From Nemertoderma westbladi (Eukaryota > Xenacoelomorpha > Nemertodermatida > Nemertodermatidae), in contig JAUCBJ010000319.1 of NCBI GenBank assembly GCA_032718475.1, forward strand, positions 1-31,620: a DNA stretch of 31,620 nt, in the 5' to 3' direction. The translations under genes and the position numbers were made by a program. The notes beneath the pieces are model-generated. The model worked only from the letters and a program-made list of their open reading frames with translations. It made no database searches and was not told the DNA's origin. Of the stretch, positions 9,801-23,971 are shown in pieces. Every line of letters begins with the position of its first letter. Position 1 is the first letter of the stretch.

Positions 9801-10167
9801 ATATGAGCTCTTGTACGTACGCCAGTATTATTAATATGAGCTCTTGTACGTACGCCAGTACTATTAATTTGAGCTCTTGTACGTACGCCAGTATTACTAA
9901 TATGAGCTCTTGTACGTACGCCAGTATTATTAATTTGAGCTCTTGTACATACATACGCCAGTATTATTAATATGAGCTCTTGTACGTACGCCAGTATTAT
10001 TAATTTGAGCTCTTGTACGTACGCCCGCATTATTAATATGAGCTCTTGTACGTACGCCAGTATTATTAATTTGAGCTCTTGTACGTACGCCAGTATTATT
10101 AACATGAGCTCTTGTATGTACGCCCGCATTATTAATATGAGCTCTTGTACGTACGCCAGTATTATTA

Positions 10168-13100
10168 ATATGAGCTCTTGTACGTACGCCAGTATTATTA
10201 ACATGAGCTCTTGTACGTACGCCAGTACTATTAATTTGAGCTCTTGTACGTACGCCAGTATTACTAATATGAGCTCTTGTACGTACGCCAGTATTATTAA
10301 TTTGAGCTCTTGTACATACATACGCCAGTATTATTAATATGAGCTCTTGTACGTACGCCAGAATTATTAATATGAGCTCTTGTACGTACGCCAGTATTAT
10401 TAACATGAGCTCTTGTAAGTACGCCAGTATTATTAATATGAGCTCTTGTACGTACGCCAGTATTATTAACATGAGCTCTTGTACGTACGCCAGTATTATT
10501 AATATGAGCTCTTGTACGTACGCCAGTATTATTAATATGAGCTGTTGTACGTACGCCAGTATTATTAATTCGAGCTCTTGTACGTACGCCAGTATTATTA
10601 ACATGAGCTCTTGTATGTACGCCAGTATTATTAATTTGAGCTCTTGTACATACGCCAGTATTATTAATATGAGCTCTTGTACGTACGCCAGTATTATTAA
10701 TATGAGCTCTTGCATGTACGCCAGTATTATTAACATGAGCTCTTGTACGTACGCCAGTATTATTAACATGAGCTCTTGTACGTACGCCAGTATTATTAAT
10801 TTGAGCTCTTGTACGTACGCCAGTATTATTAATATGAGCTCTTGTACGTACGCCAGTATTATTAATATGAGCTCTTGTACGTACGCCAGTATTATTAATA
10901 TGAGCTCTTGTACGTACGCCAGTATTATTAACATGAGCTCTTGTACGTACGCCAGTATTATTAATATGAGCTCTTGTACGTACGCCAGTATTATTAACAT
11001 GAGCTCTTATACGTACGCCAGTATTATTAATATGAGCTCTTGTACGTACGCCAGTATTATTAATATGAGCTCTTGTACGTACGCCAGTATTATTAACATG
11101 AGCTCTTGTACGTACGCCAGTATTATTAATATGAGCTCTTGTACGTACGCCAGTATTATTAATATGAGCTCTTGTACGTACGCCAGAATTATTAATATGA
11201 GCTCTTGTACGTACGCCAGTATTATTAATTTGAGCTCTTGTACGTACGCCAGTATTATTAATATGAGCTCTTGTACGTACGCCAGTATTATTAATATGAG
11301 CTCTTGTACGTACGCCAGAATTATTAATATGAGCTCTTGTACGTACGCCAGTATTATTACTTTGAGCTCTTGTACGTACGCCAGTATTATTAATATGAGC
11401 TCTTGTACGTACGCCAGTATTATTAATATGAGCTCTTGTACGTACGCCAGTATTATTAATATGAGCTCTTGTACGTACGCCAGTACTATTAATTTGAGCT
11501 CTTGTACGTACGCCAGTATTACTAATATGAGCTCTTGTACGTACGCCAGTATTATTAATTTGAGCTCTTGTACATACATACGCCAGTATTATTAATATGA
11601 GCTCTTGTACGTACGCCAGTATTATTAATTTGAGCTCTTGTACGTACGCCCGCATTATTAATATGAGCTCTTGTACGTACGCCAGTATTATTAATTTGAG
11701 CTCTTGTACGTACGCCAGTATTATTAACATGAGCTCTTGTATGTACGCCCGCATTATTAATATGAGCTCTTGTACGTACGCCAGTATTATTAACATGAGC
11801 TCTTGTACGTACGCCAGTATTATTAACACGAGCTCTTGTATCTACGCCAGTATTATTAACATGAGCTCTTGTACGTACGCCAGTATTATTAATATGAGCT
11901 CTTGTACGTACGCCAGTATTATTAACATGAGCTCTTGTACGTACGCCAGTATTATTAATATGAGCTCTTGTACGTACGCCAGTATTATTAACATGAGCTC
12001 TTGTACTTACGCCAGTATTATTAATATGAGCTCTTGTACGTACGCCAGTATTATTAACATGAGCTCTTGTACGTACGCCAGTATTATTAACATGAGCTCT
12101 TGTACGTACACCAGTATAATTAACATGAGCTTTTGTACGTACGCCAGTATTATTAACATGAGCTCTTGTACGTAAGCCAGTATTATTAACATGAGCTCTT
12201 GTACATACGCCAGTATTATTAATATGAGATCTTGTATGTACGCCAGTATTATTAACATGAGCTCTTGTACGTACGCCAGTATTATTAACATGAGCTCTTG
12301 TACGTACGCCAGTATTATTAATATGAGCTCTTGTACTTACGCCAGTATTATTAATTTGAGCTCTTGTACGTACGCCAGTATTATTAATATGAGCTCTTGT
12401 ACGTACGCCAGTATTATTAACATGAGCTCTTGTACGTACGCCAGTATTATTAATATGAGCTCTTGTACGTACGCCAGTATTATTAATATGAGCTCTTGTA
12501 CGTACGCCAGTATTATTAACATGAGCTCTTGTACGTACGCCAGTACTATTAATTTGAGCTCTTGTACGTACGCCAGTATTACTAATATGAGCTCTTGTAC
12601 GTACGCCAGTATTATTAATTTGAGCTCTTGTACATACATACGCCAGTATTATTAATATGAGCTCTTGTACGTACGCCAGAATTATTAATATGAGCTCTTG
12701 TACGTACGCCAGTATTATTAACATGAGCTCTTGTAAGTACGCCAGTATTATTAATATGAGCTCTTGTACGTACGCCAGTATTATTAACATGAGCTCTTGT
12801 ACGTACGCCAGTATTATTAATATGAGCTCTTGTACGTACGCCAGTATTATTAATATGAGCTGTTGTACGTACGCCAGTATTATTAACATGAGCTCTTGTA
12901 TGTACGCCAGTATTATTAATATGAGCTCTTGTACGTACGCCAGTATTATTAATATGAGCTCTTGTACGTACGCCAGTATTATTAATATGAGCTCTTGTAC
13001 GTACGCCAGAATTATTAATATGAGCTCTTGTACGTACGCCAGTATTATTACTTTGAGCTCTTGTACGTACGCCAGTATTATTAATATGAGCTCTTGTACG

Positions 13101-14500
13101 TACGCCAGTATTATAAATATGAGCTCTTGTACGTACGCCAGAATTATTAATATGAGCTCTTGTACGTACGCCAGTATTATTAATTTGAGCTCTTGTACGT
13201 ACGCCAGTATTATTAATATGAGCTCTTGTACGTACGCCAGTATTATTAATATGAGCTCTTGTACGTACGCCAGAATTATTAATATGAGCTCTTGTACGTA
13301 CGCCAGTATTATTACTTTGAGCTCTTGTACGTACGCCAGTATTATTAATATGAGCTCTTGTACGTACGCCAGTATTATTAATATGAGCTCTTGTACGTAC
13401 GCCAGTATTATTAATATGAGCTCTTGTACGTACGCCAGTACTATTAATTTGAGCTCTTGTACGTACGCCAGTATTACTAATATGAGCTCTTGTACGTACG
13501 TCAGTATTATTAATTTGAGCTCTTGTACATACATACGCCAGTATTATTAATTTGAGCTCTTGTACGTACGCCCGCATTATTAATATGAGCTCTTGTACGT
13601 ACGCCAGTATTATTAATTTGAGCTCTTGTACGTACGCCAGTATTATTAACATGAGCTCTTGTATGTACGCCCGCATTATTAATATGAGCTCTTGTACGTA
13701 CGCCAGTATTATTAATATGAGCTCTTGCATGTACGCCAGTATTATTAACATGAGCTCTTGTACGTACGCCAGTATTATTAACATGAGCTCTTGTACGTAC
13801 GCCAGTATTATTAATTTGAGCTCTTGTACGTACGCCAGTATTATTAATATGAGCTCTTGTACGTACGCCAGTATTATTAATATGAGCTCTTGTACGTACG
13901 CCAGTATTATTAATATGAGCTCTTGTACGTACGCCAGTATTATTAACATGAGCTCTTGTACGTACGCCAGTATTATTAATATGAGCTCTTGTACGTACGC
14001 CAGTATTATTAACATGAGCTCTTATACGTACGCCAGTATTATTAATATGAGCTCTTGTACGTACGCCAGTATTATTAATATGAGCTCTTGTACGTACGCC
14101 AGTATTATTAACATGAGCTCTTGTACGTACGCCAGTATTATTAATATGAGCTCTTGTACGTACGCCAGTATTATTAATATGAGCTCTTGTACGTACGCCA
14201 GAATTATTAATATGAGCTCTTGTACGTACGCCAGTATTATTAATTTGAGCTCTTGTACGTACGCCAGTATTATTAATATGAGCTCTTGTACGTACGCCAG
14301 TATTATTAATATGAGCTCTTGTACGTACGCCAGAATTATTAATATGAGCTCTTGTACGTACGCCAGTATTATTACTTTGAGCTCTTGTACGTACGCCAGT
14401 ATTATTAATATGAGCTCTTGTACGTACGCCAGTATTATTAATATGAGCTCTTGTACGTACGCCAGTATTATTAATATGAGCTCTTGTACGTACGCCAGTA
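10168..14500. repeat. Higher-order block, copy 1 (about 4.3 kb)
   Basis: The order of variant units here repeats at 15604-19969, offset 5,436 bases and then 5,469 after one extra unit in copy 2 near 18988. Marker variants coincide at this offset (for example TTGCATGTACGCC at about 10711 and 16147). The copies are near-identical but not perfect: CGTACGTCAG near 13497 and TATAAATATG near 13112 are ordinary units in copy 2. Edges are approximate. Confidence 0.85.
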
Positions 14501-15603
14501 CTATTAATTTGAGCTCTTGTACGTACGCCAGTATTAAAAATATGAGCTCTTGTACGTACGCCAGTATTATTAATTTGAGCTCTTGTACATACATACGCCA
14601 GTATTATTAATATGAGCTCTTGTACGTACGCCAGTATTATTAATTTGAGCTCTTGTACGTACGCCCGCATTATTAATATGAGCTCTTGTACGTACGCCAG
14701 TATTATTAATTTGAGCTCTTGTACGTACGCCAGTATTATTAACATGAGCTCTTGTATGTACGCCCGCATTATTAATATGAGCTCTTGTACGTACGCCAGT
14801 ATTATTAACATGAGCTCTTGTACGTACGCCAGTATTATTAATTTGAGCTCTTGTACGTACGCCCGCATTATTAATATGAGCTCTTGTACGTACGCCAGTA
14901 TTATTAATTTGAGCTCTTGTACGTACGCCAGTATTATTAACATGAGCTCTTGTATGTACGCCCGCATTATTAATATGAGCTCTTGTACGTACGCCAGTAT
15001 TATTAATATGAGCTCTTGTACGTACGCCAGAATTATTAATATGAGCTCTTGTACGTACGCCAGTATTATTAATTTGAGCTCTTGTACGTACGCCAGTATT
15101 ATTAATATGAGCTCTTGTACGTACGCCAGTATTATTAATATGAGCTCTTGTACGTACGCCAGAATTATTAATATGAGCTCTTGTACGTACGCCAGTATTA
15201 TTACTTTGAGCTCTTGTACGTACGCCAGTATTATTAATATGAGCTCTTGTACGTACGCCAGTATTATTAATATGAGCTCTTGTACGTACGCCAGTATTAT
15301 TAATATGAGCTCTTGTACGTACGCCAGTACTATTAATTTGAGCTCTTGTACGTACGCCAGTATTAAAAATATGAGCTCTTGTACGTACGCCAGTATTATT
15401 AATTTGAGCTCTTGTACATACATACGCCAGTATTATTAATATGAGCTCTTGTACGTACGCCAGTATTATTAATTTGAGCTCTTGTACGTACGCCCGCATT
15501 ATTAATATGAGCTCTTGTACGTACGCCAGTATTATTAATTTGAGCTCTTGTACGTACGCCAGTATTATTAACATGAGCTCTTGTATGTACGCCCGCATTA
15601 TTA

Positions 15604-18600
15604 ATATGAGCTCTTGTACGTACGCCAGTATTATTAACATGAGCTCTTGTACGTACGCCAGTACTATTAATTTGAGCTCTTGTACGTACGCCAGTATTAC
15701 TAATATGAGCTCTTGTACGTACGCCAGTATTATTAATTTGAGCTCTTGTACATACATACGCCAGTATTATTAATATGAGCTCTTGTACGTACGCCAGAAT
15801 TATTAATATGAGCTCTTGTACGTACGCCAGTATTATTAACATGAGCTCTTGTAAGTACGCCAGTATTATTAATATGAGCTCTTGTACGTACGCCAGTATT
15901 ATTAACATGAGCTCTTGTACGTACGCCAGTATTATTAATATGAGCTCTTGTACGTACGCCAGTATTATTAATATGAGCTGTTGTACGTACGCCAGTATTA
16001 TTAATTCGAGCTCTTGTACGTACGCCAGTATTATTAACATGAGCTCTTGTATGTACGCCAGTATTATTAATTTGAGCTCTTGTACATACGCCAGTATTAT
16101 TAATATGAGCTCTTGTACGTACGCCAGTATTATTAATATGAGCTCTTGCATGTACGCCAGTATTATTAACATGAGCTCTTGTACGTACGCCAGTATTATT
16201 AACATGAGCTCTTGTACGTACGCCAGTATTATTAATTTGAGCTCTTGTACGTACGCCAGTATTATTAATATGAGCTCTTGTACGTACGCCAGTATTATTA
16301 ATATGAGCTCTTGTACGTACGCCAGTATTATTAATATGAGCTCTTGTACGTACGCCAGTATTATTAACATGAGCTCTTGTACGTACGCCAGTATTATTAA
16401 TATGAGCTCTTGTACGTACGCCAGTATTATTAACATGAGCTCTTATACGTACGCCAGTATTATTAATATGAGCTCTTGTACGTACGCCAGTATTATTAAT
16501 ATGAGCTCTTGTACGTACGCCAGTATTATTAACATGAGCTCTTGTACGTACGCCAGTATTATTAATATGAGCTCTTGTACGTACGCCAGTATTATTAATA
16601 TGAGCTCTTGTACGTACGCCAGAATTATTAATATGAGCTCTTGTACGTACGCCAGTATTATTAATTTGAGCTCTTGTACGTACGCCAGTATTATTAATAT
16701 GAGCTCTTGTACGTACGCCAGTATTATTAATATGAGCTCTTGTACGTACGCCAGAATTATTAATATGAGCTCTTGTACGTACGCCAGTATTATTACTTTG
16801 AGCTCTTGTACGTACGCCAGTATTATTAATATGAGCTCTTGTACGTACGCCAGTATTATTAATATGAGCTCTTGTACGTACGCCAGTATTATTAATATGA
16901 GCTCTTGTACGTACGCCAGTACTATTAATTTGAGCTCTTGTACGTACGCCAGTATTACTAATATGAGCTCTTGTACGTACGCCAGTATTATTAATTTGAG
17001 CTCTTGTACATACATACGCCAGTATTATTAATATGAGCTCTTGTACGTACGCCAGTATTATTAATTTGAGCTCTTGTACGTACGCCCGCATTATTAATAT
17101 GAGCTCTTGTACGTACGCCAGTATTATTAATTTGAGCTCTTGTACGTACGCCAGTATTATTAACATGAGCTCTTGTATGTACGCCCGCATTATTAATATG
17201 AGCTCTTGTACGTACGCCAGTATTATTAACATGAGCTCTTGTACGTACGCCAGTATTATTAACACGAGCTCTTGTATCTACGCCAGTATTATTAACATGA
17301 GCTCTTGTACGTACGCCAGTATTATTAATATGAGCTCTTGTACGTACGCCAGTATTATTAACATGAGCTCTTGTACGTACGCCAGTATTATTAATATGAG
17401 CTCTTGTACGTACGCCAGTATTATTAACATGAGCTCTTGTACTTACGCCAGTATTATTAATATGAGCTCTTGTACGTACGCCAGTATTATTAACATGAGC
17501 TCTTGTACGTACGCCAGTATTATTAACATGAGCTCTTGTACGTACACCAGTATAATTAACATGAGCTTTTGTACGTACGCCAGTATTATTAACATGAGCT
17601 CTTGTACGTAAGCCAGTATTATTAACATGAGCTCTTGTACATACGCCAGTATTATTAATATGAGATCTTGTATGTACGCCAGTATTATTAACATGAGCTC
17701 TTGTACGTACGCCAGTATTATTAACATGAGCTCTTGTACGTACGCCAGTATTATTAATATGAGCTCTTGTACTTACGCCAGTATTATTAATTTGAGCTCT
17801 TGTACGTACGCCAGTATTATTAATATGAGCTCTTGTACGTACGCCAGTATTATTAACATGAGCTCTTGTACGTACGCCAGTATTATTAATATGAGCTCTT
17901 GTACGTACGCCAGTATTATTAATATGAGCTCTTGTACGTACGCCAGTATTATTAACATGAGCTCTTGTACGTACGCCAGTACTATTAATTTGAGCTCTTG
18001 TACGTACGCCAGTATTACTAATATGAGCTCTTGTACGTACGCCAGTATTATTAATTTGAGCTCTTGTACATACATACGCCAGTATTATTAATATGAGCTC
18101 TTGTACGTACGCCAGAATTATTAATATGAGCTCTTGTACGTACGCCAGTATTATTAACATGAGCTCTTGTAAGTACGCCAGTATTATTAATATGAGCTCT
18201 TGTACGTACGCCAGTATTATTAACATGAGCTCTTGTACGTACGCCAGTATTATTAATATGAGCTCTTGTACGTACGCCAGTATTATTAATATGAGCTGTT
18301 GTACGTACGCCAGTATTATTAACATGAGCTCTTGTATGTACGCCAGTATTATTAATATGAGCTCTTGTACGTACGCCAGTATTATTAATATGAGCTCTTG
18401 TACGTACGCCAGTATTATTAATATGAGCTCTTGTACGTACGCCAGAATTATTAATATGAGCTCTTGTACGTACGCCAGTATTATTACTTTGAGCTCTTGT
18501 ACGTACGCCAGTATTATTAATATGAGCTCTTGTACGTACGCCAGTATTATTAATATGAGCTCTTGTACGTACGCCAGAATTATTAATATGAGCTCTTGTA

Positions 18601-19969
18601 CGTACGCCAGTATTATTAATTTGAGCTCTTGTACGTACGCCAGTATTATTAATATGAGCTCTTGTACGTACGCCAGTATTATTAATATGAGCTCTTGTAC
18701 GTACGCCAGAATTATTAATATGAGCTCTTGTACGTACGCCAGTATTATTACTTTGAGCTCTTGTACGTACGCCAGTATTATTAATATGAGCTCTTGTACG
18801 TACGCCAGTATTATTAATATGAGCTCTTGTACGTACGCCAGTATTATTAATATGAGCTCTTGTACGTACGCCAGTACTATTAATTTGAGCTCTTGTACGT
18901 ACGCCAGTATTACTAATATGAGCTCTTGTACGTACGCCAGTATTATTAATTTGAGCTCTTGTACATACATACGCCAGTATTATTAATATGAGCTCTTGTA
19001 CGTACGCCAGTATTATTAATTTGAGCTCTTGTACGTACGCCCGCATTATTAATATGAGCTCTTGTACGTACGCCAGTATTATTAATTTGAGCTCTTGTAC
19101 GTACGCCAGTATTATTAACATGAGCTCTTGTATGTACGCCCGCATTATTAATATGAGCTCTTGTACGTACGCCAGTATTATTAATATGAGCTCTTGCATG
19201 TACGCCAGTATTATTAACATGAGCTCTTGTACGTACGCCAGTATTATTAACATGAGCTCTTGTACGTACGCCAGTATTATTAATTTGAGCTCTTGTACGT
19301 ACGCCAGTATTATTAATATGAGCTCTTGTACGTACGCCAGTATTATTAATATGAGCTCTTGTACGTACGCCAGTATTATTAATATGAGCTCTTGTACGTA
19401 CGCCAGTATTATTAACATGAGCTCTTGTACGTACGCCAGTATTATTAATATGAGCTCTTGTACGTACGCCAGTATTATTAACATGAGCTCTTATACGTAC
19501 GCCAGTATTATTAATATGAGCTCTTGTACGTACCCCAGTATTATTAATATGAGCTCTTGTACGTACGCCAGTATTATTAACATGAGCTCTTGTACGTACG
19601 CCAGTATTATTAATATGAGCTCTTGTACGTACGCCAGTATTATTAATATGAGCTCTTGTACGTACGCCAGAATTATTAATATGAGCTCTTGTACGTACGC
19701 CAGTATTATTAATTTGAGCTCTTGTACGTACGCCAGTATTATTAATATGAGCTCTTGTACGTACGCCAGTATTATTAATATGAGCTCTTGTACGTACGCC
19801 AGAATTATTAATATGAGCTCTTGTACGTACGCCAGTATTATTACTTTGAGCTCTTGTACGTACGCCAGTATTATTAATATGAGCTCTTGTACGTACGCCA
19901 GTATTATTAATATGAGCTCTTGTACGTACGCCAGTATTATTAATATGAGCTCTTGTACGTACGCCAGTA
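15604..19969. repeat. Higher-order block, copy 2 (about 4.3 kb)
   Basis: Partner of 10168-14500, with the same succession of variant units and the same spacing of the 37-base marker units (15773, 17031, 18091 and 18986, matching 10337, 11595, 12655 and 13550). It has one additional 33-base unit near 18988. Part of the same module recurs a third time at about 22027-23980. Confidence 0.85.
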
Positions 19970-20099
19970 TTATTAATATGAGCTCTTGTACGTACGCCAG
20001 AATTATTAATATGAGCTCTTGTACGTACGCCAGTATTATTACTTTGAGCTCTTGTACGTACGCCAGTATTATTAATATGAGCTCTTGTACGTACGCCAG

Positions 20100-21795
20100 T
20101 ATTATTAATATGAGCTCTTGTACGTACGCCAGTATTATTAATTTGAGCTCTTGTACGTACGCCCGCATTATTAATATGAGCTCTTGTACGTACGCCAGTA
20201 TTATTAATTTGAGCTCTTGTACGTACGCCAGTATTATTAACATGAGCTCTTGTATGTACGCCCGCATTATTAATATGAGCTCTTGTACGTACGCCAGTAT
20301 TATTAACATGAGCTCTTGTACGTACGCCAGTATTATTAACACGAGCTCTTGTATCTACGCCAGTATTATTAACATGAGCTCTTGTACGTACGCCAGTATT
20401 ATTAATATGAGCTCTTGTACGTACGCCAGTATTATTAACATGAGCTCTTGTACGTACGCCAGTATTATTAATATGAGCTCTTGTACGTACGCCAGTATTA
20501 TTAACATGAGCTCTTGTACTTACGCCAGTATTATTAATATGAGCTCTTGTACGTACGCCAGTATTATTAACATGAGCTCTTGTACGTACGCCAGTATTAT
20601 TAACATGAGCTCTTGTACGTACACCAGTATAATTAACATGAGCTCTTCTACGTACGCCAGTATTATTAACATGAGCTCTTGTACGTAAGCCAGTATTATT
20701 AACATGAGCTCTTGTACATACGCCAGTATTATTAATATGAGATCTTGTATGTACGCCAGTATTATTAACATGAGCTCTTGTACGTACGCCAGTATTATTA
20801 ACATGAGCTCTTGTACGTACGCCAGTATTATTAATATGAGCTCTTGTACTTACGCCAGTATTATTAATTTGAGCTCTTGTACGTACGCCAGTATTATTAA
20901 TATGAGCTCTTGTACGTACGCCAGTATTATTAACATGAGCTCTTGTACGTACGCCAGTATTATTAATATGAGCTCTTGTACGTACGCCAGTATTATTAAT
21001 ATGAGCTCTTGTACGTACGCCAGTATTATTAACATGAGCTCTTGTACGTACGCCAGTATTAATACATGAGCTCTTGTACGTACGCCAGTATTATTAATAT
21101 GAGCTCTTGTACTTACGCCAGTATTATTAATTTGAGCTCTTGTACGTACGCCAGTATTATTAACATGAGCTCTTGTACGTACGCCAGTATTAATAACATG
21201 AGCTCTTGTACGTACGCCAGTATTATTAATATGAGCTCTTGTACTTACGCCAGTATTATTAATTTGAGCTCTTGTACGTACGCCAGTATTGTTAATATGA
21301 GCTCTTGTACGTACGCCAGTATTATTAACATGAGCTCTTGTACGTACGCCAGTATTATTAACATGAGCTCTTGTACGTACGCCAGTATTATTAATTTGAG
21401 CTCTTGTACCTACGCCAGTATTATTAATACGAGCTCTTGTACGTACCCCAGTATTATTAATATGAGCTCTTGTACGTACGCCAGTATTATTAATATGAGC
21501 TCTTGTACGTACGCCAGTATTATTAACATGAGCTCTTGTACGTACGCCAGTATTATTAATTCGAGCTCTTGTACGTACGCCAGTATTATTAACATGAGCT
21601 CTTGTACGTACGCCAGTATTATTAACATGAGCTCTTGTACGTACGCCAGTATTATTAACATGAGCTCTTGTACGTACGCCAGTATTATTAATTCGAGCTC
21701 TTGTACGTACGCCAGTATTATTAACATGAGCTCTTGTACGTACACCAGTATTATTAATATGAGCTCTTGTACGTACGCCAGTATTATTAACATGA
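20100..21795. repeat. Higher-order block B, copy 1 (about 1.7 kb)
   Basis: The variant order repeats at 23972-25667 with an offset of 3,872 bases. Shared oddities include the CGTAAGCCAG unit, ATGAGATCTTG, the shortened GTATTAATACATGAGC unit and ACCCCAGTATT. Differences such as TCTTCTACGTACG near 20645 show that this is not an exact copy. Confidence 0.85.
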
Positions 21796-23971
21796 GCTCT
21801 TGTACGTACGCCAGTATTATTAACATGAGCTCTTGTACGTACGCCAGTATTATTAACATGAGCTCTTGTACGTACGCCAGTATTATTAACATGAGCTCTT
21901 GTACGTACGCCAGTACTATTAATTTGAGCTCTTGTACGTACGCCAGTATTACTAATGTGAGCTCTTGTACGTACGCCAGTATTATTAATTTGAGCTCTTG
22001 TACATACATACGCCAGTATTATTAATATGAGCTCTTGTACGTACGCCAGAATTATTAATATGAGCTCTTGTACGTACGCCAGTATTATTAACATGAGCTC
22101 TTGTAAGTACGCCAGTATTATTAATATGAGCTCTTGTACGTACGCCAGTATTATTAACATGAGCTCTTGTACGTACGCCAGTATTATTAATATGAGCTCT
22201 TGTACGTACGCCAGTATTATTAATATGAGCTGTTGTACGTACGCCAGTATTATTAATTTGAGCTCTTGTACGTACGCCAGTATTATTAATATGAGCTCTT
22301 GTACGTACGCCAGTATTATTAATATGAGCTCTTGTACGTACGCCAGAATTATTAATATGAGCTCTTGTACGTACGCCAGTATTATTACTTTGAGCTCTTG
22401 TACGTACGCCAGTATTATTAATATGAGCTCTTGTACGTACGCCAGTATTATTAATATGAGCTCTTGTACGTACGCCAGAATTATTAATATGAGCTCTTGT
22501 ACGTACGCCAGTATTATTAATTTGAGCTCTTGTACGTACGCCAGTATTATTAATATGAGCTCTTGTACGTACGCCAGTATTATTAATATGAGCTCTTGTA
22601 CGTACGCCAGAATTATTAATATGAGCTCTTGTACGTACGCCAGTATTATTACTTTGAGCTCTTGTACGTACGCCAGTATTATTAATATGAGCTCTTGTAC
22701 GTACGCCAGTATTATTAATATGAGCTCTTGTACGTACGCCAGTATTATTAATATGAGCTCTTGTACGTACGCCAGTACTATTAATTTGAGCTCTTGTACG
22801 TACGCCAGTATTACTAATATGAGCTCTTGTACGTACGCCAGTATTATTAATTTGAGCTCTTGTACATACATACGCCAGTATTATTAATATGAGCTCTTGT
22901 ACGTACGCCAGTATTATTAATTTGAGCTCTTGTACGTACGCCCGCATTATTAATATGAGCTCTTGTACGTACGCCAGTATTATTAATTTGAGCTCTTGTA
23001 CGTACGCCAGTATTATTAACATGAGCTCTTGTATGTACGCCCGCATTATTAATATGAGCTCTTGTACGTACGCCAGTATTATTAATATGAGCTCTTGCAT
23101 GTACGCCAGTATTATTAACATGAGCTCTTGTACGTACGCCAGTATTATTAACATGAGCTCTTGTACGTACGCCAGTATTATTAATTTGAGCTCTTGTACG
23201 TACGCCAGTATTATTAATATGAGCTCTTGTACGTACGCCAGTATTATTAATATGAGCTCTTGTACGTACGCCAGTATTATTAATATGAGCTCTTGTACGT
23301 ACGCCAGTATTATTAACATGAGCTCTTGTACGTACGCCAGTATTATTAATATGAGCTCTTGTACGTACGCCAGTATTATTAACATGAGCTCTTATACGTA
23401 CGCCAGTATTATTAATATGAGCTCTTGTACGTACGCCAGTATTATTAATATGAGCTCTTGTACGTACGCCAGTATTATTAACATGAGCTCTTGTACGTAC
23501 GCCAGTATTATTAATATGAGCTCTTGTACGTACGCCAGTATTATTAATATGAGCTCTTGTACGTACGCCAGAATTATTAATATGAGCTCTTGTACGTACG
23601 CCAGTATTATTAATTTGAGCTCTTGTACGTACGCCAGTATTATTAATATGAGCTCTTGTACGTACGCCAGTATTATTAATATGAGCTCTTGTACGTACGC
23701 CAGAATTATTAATATGAGCTCTTGTACGTACGCCAGTATTATTACTTTGAGCTCTTGTACGTACGCCAGTATTATTAATATGAGCTCTTGTACGTACGCC
23801 AGTATTATTAATATGAGCTCTTGTACGTACGCCAGTATTATTAATATGAGCTCTTGTACGTACGCCAGTACTATTAATTTGAGCTCTTGTACGTACGCCA
23901 GTATTACTAATATGAGCTCTTGTACGTACGCCAGTATTATTAATTTGAGCTCTTGTACATACATACGCCAG

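Noticed and set aside
7361-10321. Very long open frames (up to 986 codons) across the 33-bp array on both strands
   Set aside because: 33 is a multiple of 3 and several frames of the unit have no stop, so open frames arise automatically. The same DNA is open in several overlapping frames on both strands, and frames break wherever a 4-base or 1-base indel occurs.
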